From positions 992,001 to 1,056,000 of the forward strand of contig NZ_JAAOYM010000001.1 of the NCBI RefSeq assembly GCF_011761185.1: a DNA stretch of 64,000 nt. The letters run 5' to 3'. Positions within the stretch are counted from its first letter, which is position 1. Every line of letters starts with the position of its first letter. This document shows positions 1 to 7,267 of the stretch, one piece after another. The notes under the pieces are model-generated. The model was not told the origin of the DNA and did no database searches. It saw only the letters and a program-made list of their open reading frames with translations. The stretch is from Saccharomonospora amisosensis (GTDB lineage Bacteria; Actinomycetota; Actinomycetes; Mycobacteriales; Pseudonocardiaceae). The translations under genes were made by a program, and so were the position numbers.

Positions 1-336
1 GACCGGTTGGTCGGCGGAGCTGGACTGCGCAGAGGCAGACGTGACCCCCGGCGGCTCCGGGTCGGCGAGGCGCTGGACTGGTGGCGGGTCGAGCGGCTGG
101 ACCGGCCGACGTTCCTCCGGCTGCGGGCCGAGATGCGGCTACCGGGGCAGGCCTGGCTCGAGCTGTCGGTGACCCCGACGGACTCCGGCGGCTCGCGGTA
201 CCGGCAGCGCGCGCTGTTCCAGCCGCATGGCCTGGCGGGGCACCTGTACTGGAAGAGCATCGCGCCGTTGCACGCGGTGGTGTTCGGTGGGATGGCCCGC
301 AACATCACCGGAGCCGCGGAGCGTCGCGGCGGTTGA
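1..336 (+). CDS. C-terminal fragment of an SDR/DUF2867-like oxidoreductase (5' truncated by window)
   Basis: The reading frame is open from the first base, so only the last 111 codons of a longer gene are present. The visible part contains DWWRVERL, LRLRAEMRLPGQAWLEL and the closing LYWKSIAPLHAVVFGGM. This resembles the C-terminal DUF2867 region that follows the NAD(P)-binding domain in some actinobacterial SDR-type proteins; that is my recognition of the pattern and no catalytic part is visible. It ends 4 bp before the stop of the convergent STAS gene. An internal TTG at 7 is not thought to be the true start. Confidence 0.55.
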   Translation, partial: DRLVGGAGLRRGRRDPRRLRVGEALDWWRVERLDRPTFLRLRAEMRLPGQAWLELSVTPTDSGGSRYRQRALFQPHGLAGHLYWKSIAPLHAVVFGGMARNITGAAERRGG

Positions 337-340
337 GGCG

Positions 341-691
341 CTACCGCTGCGCCTGCTCGATCTCGAACAGCGGCAGCAACCCGGCGATCTGCAGCACCCT
401 GTGCGCGAATCGGTCCACGTTGACCAGTCTCATGGTCCCACCGCGGTCGGTGATGGCGGCGTGTGCGCGCACCAGGGCGCTGATGCACGCGGAGTCGAAG
501 AAGGAGAGCCTCGCGAAGTCCACCACCAGTCGCCGCGCCCCACCGGAGAGCAGCCGTTCGAGCGCGTCGTCGAGCTGCGGCGCTATGCCGTGATCGACCT
601 CTCCGGCCAGGGTGATGCGTCCTTCGTCGCTGACGAGTTCGGCACGGACCGTCGGGGTCGGCGGAGGTGCCGGATTCTCGTCGTGTGTCAT
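341..691 (-). CDS. STAS-domain anti-sigma factor antagonist (RsbV/SpoIIAA type)
   Basis: Single STAS protein of 116 residues. The core has the usual pattern of a short beta strand (ITLAGEVD), a helix, LVVDFARLSFFDSACISAL and a terminal helix. Ser67, in FFDSACISA, sits where RsbV/SpoIIAA proteins are phosphorylated by their partner anti-sigma kinase; dephosphorylated antagonists bind the anti-sigma factor and release the sigma factor. The ATG at 691 was chosen over one 16 codons upstream because GGGAGA lies 9 nt before it on the minus strand. It is divergent from the rsbR-type operon at 843, so it is probably part of the same stress network, with the phosphatase at 3479 a plausible activator (inference). 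Confidence 0.85.
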   Translation of the reverse strand: MTHDENPAPPPTPTVRAELVSDEGRITLAGEVDHGIAPQLDDALERLLSGGARRLVVDFARLSFFDSACISALVRAHAAITDRGGTMRLVNVDRFAHRVLQIAGLLPLFEIEQAQR

Positions 692-842
692 CGTGCGCCA
701 TCTCCCGTGAAGCTGGGGCCGGTTGAAACAGGGCCGCACCCCCGGTGGAGGTTCACCGTCTTGTGGCCTAAGTTTGCCAGGGAGCTAGGAAATCTTCAGT
801 ACGTGAGCCGCTGACGGCGTTCTTTGCGATGCGGGAGTTCGG

Positions 843-1700
843 ATGACCCTCGACCCAGGCCAAATAGTTAGAGACCGCCTGGCTGAATTCCTGACGGAAA
901 ACCAGGAGCGCATCGCGCGAGAATGGGCGGCGACGCCGCTGTTCGGTACGCGCAATCCCGCCGACGCCGCCGAGGAGTCGGCGGCGCTGCTTTCCGGGGT
1001 ACGGAAGGTGATCGACACCGGCGCGGAGGAGGACCCTTCGGCCGAGGGGTTCGCCGCGGTCAGGACCGTGCTCGGCTCGCTGGCGTCGCGGTCGGCGGGC
1101 GGGCCGTCGGGCAGCAAGCGGCCCGACGTCACATTGCTGAAGGAGCCGCTGCTGCGGCTGTGGGAAGAGCAGGACGTGCCTGCCGACATCGCGCAGCACG
1201 GCGCGATGGCACTGTCCACGGCACTCAACACGCTGCGCATCGCGCTGCTGGAGATCGAGCTTTCCGCGGGCGCCGACACGATCCTCGCCCAGCAGGAACA
1301 GCTCGCCGAGCTGTCGACTCCGGTGATAAAGCTGTGGAACGGTGTGCTCGCCATCCCGCTGATCGGAACGTTGGACAGCATGCGTAGCCAGGCGGCGACG
1401 GAGAGTCTGCTGCAGCAAATCGTGGCTCAGCAGGCACGTGTCGCGATCCTGGACATCACCGGAGTGACCGCCGTTGACACACTGGTCGCCCAGCACCTCC
1501 TCAAGACCGCCATGGCGGCGAGACTGATGGGCGCGGAGTGTGTCATCAGCGGAATCCGCCCGCAGATCGCACAGACGATGGTTCAGCTCGGGATCGACCT
1601 CGGCGAGGTCGCAACCCGCGCGACGCTTGCCGACGCCTTCGCCTACGCGCTCCGAAGCATCGGCATGTCCATCACCGCCACTGAGCGCGGGGTGGGATAG
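843..1700 (+). CDS. RsbR-like stressosome co-antagonist (N-terminal sensor region + STAS)
   Basis: The protein has 285 residues. Residues 1-160 are a helical N-terminal region (RDRLAEFLTENQERIAREW and later helices) in the place of the sensory domain of RsbR paralogues; it is not an obvious haem globin. Residues about 165-275 form a STAS domain. Both threonines phosphorylated by RsbT in Bacillus RsbRA have counterparts: Thr213 in VDTLVAQ and Thr245 in GIRPQIAQT. In stressosomes RsbR and RsbS form a large complex that holds RsbT until stress. It is first of five genes; GGGAG lies 6 nt before the ATG. The next gene follows after 5 bp. Ligand or signal is unknown. Confidence 0.87.
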   Translation: MTLDPGQIVRDRLAEFLTENQERIAREWAATPLFGTRNPADAAEESAALLSGVRKVIDTGAEEDPSAEGFAAVRTVLGSLASRSAGGPSGSKRPDVTLLKEPLLRLWEEQDVPADIAQHGAMALSTALNTLRIALLEIELSAGADTILAQQEQLAELSTPVIKLWNGVLAIPLIGTLDSMRSQAATESLLQQIVAQQARVAILDITGVTAVDTLVAQHLLKTAMAARLMGAECVISGIRPQIAQTMVQLGIDLGEVATRATLADAFAYALRSIGMSITATERGVG

Positions 1701-1705
1701 CCGTC

Positions 1706-2065
1706 ATGAACGCGACCTCCGTTGTGGGCCTTGGCGACGTTCTGCTCGCCACGATCCGAGGCGAGCTGACCGATCAGGACGCTATCGGACTGCACGAGGA
1801 GCTGACCGCGCGAGCCGCGGACTCCGGCGCACGGGGGGTACTCATCGACATCTCCGGACTGGAGATCGTCGATTCGTTCTTGGCCAGAACACTGCACGAC
1901 ATCGCGGGCGCGTGCGACCTCCTCGCCGCGAGGACGGTCGTCGTCGGCATGCGCCCCGAGGTGGCCATCACACTCGTCGAACTCGGCCTGACGCTGCCGG
2001 GCATGCGAACCGCGCTCTCGGTGAGCGCGGGCATGTCCTTGCTGGACAGCGCAGGTCCGCGATGA
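1706..2065 (+). CDS. RsbS-like stressosome antagonist, single STAS domain
   Basis: A 119-residue STAS protein. LIDISGLEIVDSFLART places Ser57 at the position of the RsbT-phosphorylated serine of Bacillus RsbS (MIDSFIAKV), and VVVGMRPEVAITLVELGL matches the RsbS C-terminal half. Known role of the family: scaffold of the stressosome together with RsbR, releasing the kinase RsbT once phosphorylated. Its TGA overlaps the ATG of the following rsbT-like gene (ATGA), which indicates translational coupling and near-equal output of the two partners. Confidence 0.87.
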   Translation: MNATSVVGLGDVLLATIRGELTDQDAIGLHEELTARAADSGARGVLIDISGLEIVDSFLARTLHDIAGACDLLAARTVVVGMRPEVAITLVELGLTLPGMRTALSVSAGMSLLDSAGPR

Positions 2066-2487
2066 CGAGTCTGCTCACCGTGCACGAGGTCGCCATCCGC
2101 GATGAGGTCGACATCGTGCAGATCCGGCAGGCCGTTCGCGAGGTCGCGGTGTCGGTGGGTTTCTCCCTGGTGGAGCAGACGAAGCTGGTCACGGCGGCCA
2201 GCGAACTGGCCCGCAATACCCTCAAGCACGGCGGCGGCGGTATGGCCGAGGTGGAGCTGGAGCAGGACACCCACCGAGCCACGCTACGGCTGGTGTTCCG
2301 TGACGAGGGGCCTGGCATCGCCGACGTCGAACTTGCCCTCACCGACGGCTACAGCACCGCGGGAGGTCTCGGACTGGGTCTCACCGGCGCCAGGCGGTTG
2401 GCCGACGAGTTCGAGTTGAGGACGCAGCCGGGTCAGGGAACGACGGTCATCGTGGGCTTCCACACGGGTAGAGCGGCACCAAGATGA
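2062..2487 (+). CDS. RsbT-like serine kinase (HATPase_c_2, anti-sigma kinase family)
   Basis: A 141-residue GHKL ATPase domain. The N-box reads ASELARNTLKHGGGG, the G1-type motif is FRDEGPGIADV and the G2 glycine run is GGLGLGLTGARRLADEF. This is the RsbT/RsbW fold; order after rsbR and rsbS makes RsbT the best assignment. In Bacillus RsbT phosphorylates RsbR and RsbS, leaves the stressosome and activates the phosphatase RsbU. The ATG was chosen because it overlaps the rsbS stop in an ATGA arrangement; the same arrangement is repeated at the 3' end with the next gene. An upstream extension of this frame is a shadow of rsbR/rsbS. Confidence 0.87.
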   Translation: MTSLLTVHEVAIRDEVDIVQIRQAVREVAVSVGFSLVEQTKLVTAASELARNTLKHGGGGMAEVELEQDTHRATLRLVFRDEGPGIADVELALTDGYSTAGGLGLGLTGARRLADEFELRTQPGQGTTVIVGFHTGRAAPR

Positions 2488-3482
2488 CCGGTATGGCACT
2501 GCCGGTGCGCGAACCGGTGCACGTCAGGCAGGCCCGCCAGCAGACCGGTGTTCTCGCGCGCGAGGCAGGGCTCGCGGAACGGGAAGTGGAGCGGGTTGCC
2601 GTAGCGGCTACGGAGCTGGCGGGCAACCTGGTGAAGTACGCGGTGGACGGTCTGCTGGTGGCGGTCGGGCGGCTGGGCGCCTTCGATCTGATCGCCACCG
2701 ATCGCGGCCCCGGCCTTCGGCACGTCGAGGACAGCATGCGCGACGGCTACTCCACTTCGGGAACGCTCGGGATCGGCCTCGGTGGCGTTCGCCGCATGGC
2801 CGATGAGTTCGACATCCTATCCCGCTACGGTGAGGGCACGGTTGTGCTGGCGCGTTGGCTCGTGGGTCCGCGGCCCCGGCTCGGTGTGCGGCCGGGGGTC
2901 GCCATGTTCACGGCGCTGGGAGAGACGGTGTGCGGGGACAGTTGGGTGGTGGCCGAGCGTGACGGCATCACTACGATCGCGGTCAGTGACGGGCTCGGGC
3001 ACGGTCCGGAGGCGGCGATCGCGAGTGCGGCTGCCACGGCGCACGTCACAGCCGACCCCACTACGTCACCCAGCGAGCTCATCGCCGCGATGGACGCCGA
3101 CGGTACGGCGCGACGCGGTGCGACGGTGGCCGTTGCGCAGTTCCACCCGGCACGCTCCAGCATGCTGTTCTGTGGGGTCGGCAACACCACCGTTCGGCTG
3201 TTCTCACCCCAGGGTGATCACGAGACACTCGTGTCGGTACCGGGGATCGTGGGAAGGAGGCAGCGCCGGGGCAAGCGGGTTCAGCCTTTGACGCGACCGT
3301 GGTCCGAAGGAAGCTGGCTGATCATGCACACCGATGGTGTCTCCGAACGATGGGGCGACGCGGAGTTGGCCGGTGCGTTCGACCGCGACCCCGCTACTGT
3401 GGCTGGGTGGCTGCTCGGGCGGCATGTGCGGCGCAGGGATGACGCCTGCGTGCTGGTGGCGGCAGGAGGTGCGGGGCCATGA
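2484..3482 (+). CDS. ATP-binding SpoIIE/PP2C phosphatase: RsbT/W-like kinase domain fused to RsbX-like phosphatase domain
   Basis: A two-domain protein of 332 residues. Residues about 10-130 form a GHKL ATPase: ATELAGNLVKYA (N-box), ATDRGPGLRHV and STSGTLGIGLGGVRRMADEF, closely paralleling the preceding RsbT-like protein. Residues about 140-330 form a SpoIIE/PP2C-type domain: GDSWVVAE, VSDGLGHGPEA, MHTDGVSERW and RRDDACVLV supply the metal-binding aspartates. In Bacillus RsbX is a separate phosphatase that resets RsbR and RsbS. Here the reset activity is covalently joined to a kinase-like domain (seen); whether that domain binds ATP, RsbR/S or an anti-sigma target is unknown. It overlaps both neighbours by 4 bp. 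Confidence 0.85.
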   Translation: MTGMALPVREPVHVRQARQQTGVLAREAGLAEREVERVAVAATELAGNLVKYAVDGLLVAVGRLGAFDLIATDRGPGLRHVEDSMRDGYSTSGTLGIGLGGVRRMADEFDILSRYGEGTVVLARWLVGPRPRLGVRPGVAMFTALGETVCGDSWVVAERDGITTIAVSDGLGHGPEAAIASAAATAHVTADPTTSPSELIAAMDADGTARRGATVAVAQFHPARSSMLFCGVGNTTVRLFSPQGDHETLVSVPGIVGRRQRRGKRVQPLTRPWSEGSWLIMHTDGVSERWGDAELAGAFDRDPATVAGWLLGRHVRRRDDACVLVAAGGAGP

Positions 3483-4885
3483 CGAAGGATGCGGGCGCCG
3501 AGCTCGGTCGGCTACTGCGGGGCAGGGAACTTCCACCAGGCGCATGGCGGGCCGTCGAAGCCGAGTTGGCCTCGGCGGGTGAACTGAGCGAGGTATTGAA
3601 AGCGCTCGTGGATGTGATCAACGAGCGTGACCGCGAGCTGCGCTGGCACCAGTCGGAGCTGGAACAGACCAATGCCGGACTGTTGGCACTGCACGCCGAG
3701 ATCGACAAGCAACGGCAACGCACCGCCTTTCTCGACAAGGTCAGCCGGGCCTCGGCGACCTCGCTGGACCGCACGCACCTACTGGACGAGATCGCCGAAT
3801 TGCTCCAGTCGCACGGATTCGCCGACTGGATCTGTGTGTGGACCGCGCTTGACCACCGGCTGAGCTGCGCCGCCGATCCTGGCCTCGAACCGGACGCGAC
3901 CACGGTCGCTGCGGTGCGTTCGCAACGGCCGGAGTGCGAAGGCAGGCACAGGGTTAGCGTGCCTCTCACGGTGGGCCCACGCGTACTCGGGGTTTTCGAC
4001 CTGCACCGCGACTCCGCTGAGTTCACCACCGACGACATCAGCCTCGCGCAGGGGGTCGCCAATCGAGCGGCCGCGGGACTGCGTAACGCCAACGAGTACG
4101 AGCGGGAACACGAATTGGCCGAACGGTTGCAGCGGGCCATGCTGCCCGTGCTCGGCCCGTACCGCGATCTGGGGCTGGTCGCCCGGTACCTTTCCGCGAC
4201 AAGCGGGGTGCACGTCGGCGGCGACTGGTACGACGCGGTCCAGCGGGCCGACGGTACCGTGGTGCTCACGGTGGGTGATGTCACCGGTCACGGTGTGGAT
4301 GCTGCCGTGGTGATGGGAAAACTGCAGAACGCCCTGCGGGCCTACGCCCTGGAAGGGCACGGCCCCGCCGTGTCGTTGCGGCTGGTGCACGAACTTTTGC
4401 GCGGTGCGGAAACGTCGCTGTACGCCACGGCTGTTGTCGTGGAGATCGAACCGGGCACCGGGGTGATGCGCTGGGCGAGCGCGGGACATCCGCCGCCGCT
4501 GCTGGAGGACGCCTCCGGCAGGATCGGCTATCTGGAGGCCGCGCACGCGCCCATGCTGGGCATTCATCTGCTTCCAGGTACTTCGATCCCCGAACACGAG
4601 CGAAAGCTGTCACCCGGCTCGGCTGTTGTGCTGTATACCGACGGCCTCATCGAACGCAGGAACAGCGATCTCGACGCCGGCATGGCTCGACTGGTGCAGG
4701 CCGTGCGCGGGTGTGAGCAGCGAGAACTCGATCATCGCGCCGAGTACGTGCTGCGGGAGATGCTCGGAGCCAGCGACCACGACGACGATGTGTGCCTGCT
4801 GATGTGTACGTGGGGGCAGCCCGCCGCCGACGAAAGCCGGCCTCGACTGTCCTATCGCGACGGTCATGGGCGTGAGCCGGTTTAA
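3479..4885 (+). CDS. GAF-domain PP2C/SpoIIE serine phosphatase (RsbU-like)
   Basis: A 468-residue protein, last in the operon. Residues about 20-85 are a helical, coiled-coil-like region (VDVINERDRELRWHQSELEQ), about 90-205 a GAF-like sensor domain, and 215-450 a SpoIIE/PP2C catalytic domain with RLQRAMLP, VGGDWYDAV, VGDVTGHGVDAA, ASAGHPPPLL, LYTDGLIERR and SDHDDDVCLL, carrying the metal-binding aspartates. The family dephosphorylates RsbV-type STAS proteins and so switches on a stress sigma factor; RsbT may activate this phosphatase through its N-terminal region (inference from Bacillus). The divergent STAS protein at 341-691 is a candidate substrate. The TAA overlaps the TAA of the convergent minus-strand gene by 2 bp. 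Confidence 0.88.
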   Translation: MTKDAGAELGRLLRGRELPPGAWRAVEAELASAGELSEVLKALVDVINERDRELRWHQSELEQTNAGLLALHAEIDKQRQRTAFLDKVSRASATSLDRTHLLDEIAELLQSHGFADWICVWTALDHRLSCAADPGLEPDATTVAAVRSQRPECEGRHRVSVPLTVGPRVLGVFDLHRDSAEFTTDDISLAQGVANRAAAGLRNANEYEREHELAERLQRAMLPVLGPYRDLGLVARYLSATSGVHVGGDWYDAVQRADGTVVLTVGDVTGHGVDAAVVMGKLQNALRAYALEGHGPAVSLRLVHELLRGAETSLYATAVVVEIEPGTGVMRWASAGHPPPLLEDASGRIGYLEAAHAPMLGIHLLPGTSIPEHERKLSPGSAVVLYTDGLIERRNSDLDAGMARLVQAVRGCEQRELDHRAEYVLREMLGASDHDDDVCLLMCTWGQPAADESRPRLSYRDGHGREPV

Positions 4886-5513
4886 CATGCTCCGTCCGAA
4901 ACGGACGCCGAGAGTTGGTATGAGTACGTCGCGGGCATGGCGTCGGAGCTGACGGGATAGGGCGAGGCATGCTCGCCCAGGTTCGTGCCCGTCACCGTGA
5001 GGCACGCTTGCTCGTCGCCGTCGCCTGTGACCACGTAGTGCTCGACGAGTTGGTCACCCTCCTGCTGTGCGCCGCCCGCTTCCGTCTCGGTGACCTCGTC
5101 GTCGGCCCTGGTTACCCGTAGCATGACGGCGTTGTCCTTGGCCGTGGCCGATTCCCGCACCGCGTCCTCGACGTAGGGTTGGAAGCTGTCGAAGGTCACG
5201 CCACCGGCCAGCACGCCGTCCTCATCGGAGGCGAGCGCCCGCGCGGCCTCCTCGGCGGCCTCGTGTACCTCACCGCCGCTGAGCGACAGTTGTTGCGCGG
5301 AGTTGAAACCAGCACCGCGCCGGTGGCCATCGTCGCGGAGGCGATGAACCAGCCGGCGCGACGTGCCGTGAAGGCGACCTCGGACGGTTCGTTCGCCTTC
5401 GGGTCCGCGTGCCAGGGTGCGTACAGGGTCCACCACAGTTCCCGCTGGTCGCGGGTACCGAGGAAGGCGAAGAGCAGTGCGAGAGCGCCGGCCAGCAGCG
5501 CGACCACGAACAT
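4882..5513 (-). pseudogene. Membrane-anchored hypothetical protein interrupted by an apparent one-base frameshift
   Basis: Two minus-strand frames join into one plausible protein. The first starts at ATG 5513 and encodes a transmembrane start (FVVALLAGALALLFAFLG), a cytoplasmic stretch and a second membrane segment (AGWFIASATMATGAVLV). Then it turns into arginine/proline-rich nonsense. The second frame takes over at FNSAQQLSLSGGEVHEAAEE and continues to 4882 as a soluble acidic C-terminal domain (EDAVRESATAKDNAVMLRV). Adding one A to the AAA run at 5306-5308 restores a continuous frame. This could be a sequencing error, a recent mutation or, less likely, recoding. The intact protein would have two membrane segments and an extracellular domain of unknown function. 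Confidence 0.6.
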
Positions 5514-5628
5514 GCCGGTGGGACGTCGGTGGTGGCGGCGCCGGTTCCGTGAATCGGCGCCTTACGAGGTCAACCGGTCCGCTTCGCCGAAGGGCGTCTA
5601 CGACCTCACGACCGGCGACAACCAGGCA

Positions 5629-6012
5629 CTAGGCGTCGCTGACCGCCAGTTCGATGACGGCCACCGGAGCTCCGTCCGATTCCCTGACCGTCTGGCTGCG
5701 CACCTCGCGGACGAGCGCGTTCAACACGTGCCAGCTGAAGCCTTCTTGCGGCGGGGTCGCGCCGTCTTCGCAGGCGACCTCCGCGCGCGCGGTAATGGTG
5801 CGTTCGGAAAGCGTGAAGCGGCAGCGCAGCGTGGCCGGGGTCGCCGCCTGTTTCAGCAGTAGCCCGCAGGCCTCGTCGACCGCCAGTCGCAGGTCAGCGA
5901 TGGTGTCGAGTTGCAGGTCCATCCGAATGGCAAGGTCGGCCGCGACATTACGGATCACCGGAACCAACTCTGGTTCCGCGTCGACGGAGACCTCCACGGA
6001 CCGGTCTGTCAA
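5629..6012 (-). CDS. RsbW/UsfX-like anti-sigma factor with degenerate ATP-binding motifs
   Basis: A 127-residue protein of the HATPase_c_2 anti-sigma family (MTDRSVEVSVDAEPELVPVIRN; SWHVLNALVREVRSQ). The N-box position reads AVDEACGLLL, lacking the usual asparagine, and no DxGxG box is evident, so kinase activity is doubtful; divergent N-boxes also occur in mycobacterial UsfX-type proteins. Such proteins bind and hold an SigB/SigF-type sigma factor. Unlike typical rsbW-sigF pairs no sigma gene follows; the downstream minus-strand gene is the frameshifted membrane gene. Start TTG 6012 is supported by GGAAAGGGG 5 nt upstream. Confidence 0.72.
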   Translation of the reverse strand: MTDRSVEVSVDAEPELVPVIRNVAADLAIRMDLQLDTIADLRLAVDEACGLLLKQAATPATLRCRFTLSERTITARAEVACEDGATPPQEGFSWHVLNALVREVRSQTVRESDGAPVAVIELAVSDA

Positions 6013-6234
6013 GGTCGCCCCTTTCCTGACCAGTGCACGGTATGACTTCCGACCGGTAACTCTCTACCCGGCGAAGTGATGAGAGTGAAGTCTTTCTCGT
6101 CACACTCCGCATATCCTGCCAAGGGTCGGCTGAGCGACGCGGTACGGCTCGCATGACCTCGCACGACATTGTGCGGCTCAGCCCGCCTCGGCCCCAGCTG
6201 CTCCGTGGCGGGTCCTGAGCGCGCCGCCACGCCC

Positions 6235-7149
6235 TCACGACCTCGGCTGTGCCTTCGCCAGCTCGGTGTCTTCCTCCTGCACGGGGTGCAGCGCGGACTC
6301 GCCCTGCTGCAACACCTCGTCGGCCTCCCTCAGCCTGGCACGGGCCTCCTCGCGGATCTTGGTAAGGCGGGTGACCGTGGCGTTGGCCTCGGCGGTTCGC
6401 CGGTCGGCTTCCTCCGTGGCCTCCCTGACGAGCTTGCTCGCCTTCTCGGTAGCCTCCTCGACGAGCCGCTTGGCCTCCGCGGTGGCCTCCGCGACGCGAC
6501 GCTCCGCGTCGCGCCGACTGGTCTCCTTCTGCTCGGTGATCTCTTGTTCGAGTGCCTGGCGCTCGGTCGTCATTCGCGACTCGAACTCGGTTTCGATGGC
6601 GCGCCGCTTCTGCTCGGCTTCGGCGTCCAACTGCTCGCGGCGTTTCACCGCCTCGGTGGTCATGCGCTCCACCTCGGCCCTGGTGGAGGCGAGGGCCTCC
6701 TCGTGCTCGCGCTGCAGCGCTTCGGCGTGTCCGTCGAGCGTCTCCAGCAGCTTCATGTATCGCTCGTGCAGCTTGTTGGACACCTCGCTGCTGCGCGCCC
6801 AGTTCTGCTCCGCTGCGGCCTCCGCGCGAGCGACGATCTCCCCGGCCTGCGTGTTGGCCAGTTCGACGGTTCTGCGCATCCGCTCGTCGAGATCCTCGAT
6901 GCGCTCCGGCGGTTTCTTCAGCTCCTCGACGCGTTGCCGCAGTTCGGCGATCTCGGCTTTCGCGGTTTCCAGCTCTCGAGAGACCGCGGTCGTACGCGCG
7001 ACGGCGGAATCGCGCTCCGCCATGAGCCTGCGCAACTGCGTCTCGAGATGATCGAGGTACTGCGCCACCTGATTGCGGTCGAATCCGTGCCATGCCTGGC
7101 CGAACTCCCGTCGCAGCGGGAGCAGCCGGTTGTCGTGGTCGGAAGCCAT
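6235..7149 (-). CDS. DivIVA/Wag31-like coiled-coil protein
   Basis: A 304-residue protein. Residues 10-40 (LRREFGQAWHGFDRNQVAQYLDHLETQLRR) resemble the N-terminal membrane-targeting motif of DivIVA/Wag31 proteins. From about residue 45 to 290 the sequence is almost unbroken heptad-rich coiled coil, dominated by Glu, Ala, Arg and Lys (for example RRDAERRVAEATAEAKRLVE). DivIVA relatives mark cell poles or septa in actinomycetes; this one is not the canonical wag31, which sits in the division cluster, so it may be an auxiliary polar or septal scaffold (inference). No Shine-Dalgarno; a TACGGT box ends 6 nt before the ATG, suggesting a leaderless mRNA. Confidence 0.75.
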   Translation of the reverse strand: MASDHDNRLLPLRREFGQAWHGFDRNQVAQYLDHLETQLRRLMAERDSAVARTTAVSRELETAKAEIAELRQRVEELKKPPERIEDLDERMRRTVELANTQAGEIVARAEAAAEQNWARSSEVSNKLHERYMKLLETLDGHAEALQREHEEALASTRAEVERMTTEAVKRREQLDAEAEQKRRAIETEFESRMTTERQALEQEITEQKETSRRDAERRVAEATAEAKRLVEEATEKASKLVREATEEADRRTAEANATVTRLTKIREEARARLREADEVLQQGESALHPVQEEDTELAKAQPRS

Positions 7150-7155
7150 GCCCAG

Positions 7156-7161
7156 ACCGTA
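7156..7161 (-). promoter_or_regulatory. Leaderless -10 box of the DivIVA-like gene
   Basis: TACGGT on the minus strand fits TANNNT and ends 6 nt before the ATG at 7149, the spacing expected when transcription starts at the start codon itself. Confidence 0.5.
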
Positions 7162-7267
7162 CCCCCGTACCTGGTTTCGTCACCGTCAGGCTGGCCGAGT
7201 GGGTGATCGATGTCCGTCCATCTCAGATTTTGCCTCCGAGGGGCGTCGCGAGCGGGGATTCGCGGTT

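Noticed and set aside
1540-2061. Longer frame in front of the RsbT-like gene
   Set aside because: It is the out-of-frame shadow of rsbR and rsbS; the ATG at 2062 in an ATGA overlap is the natural start.
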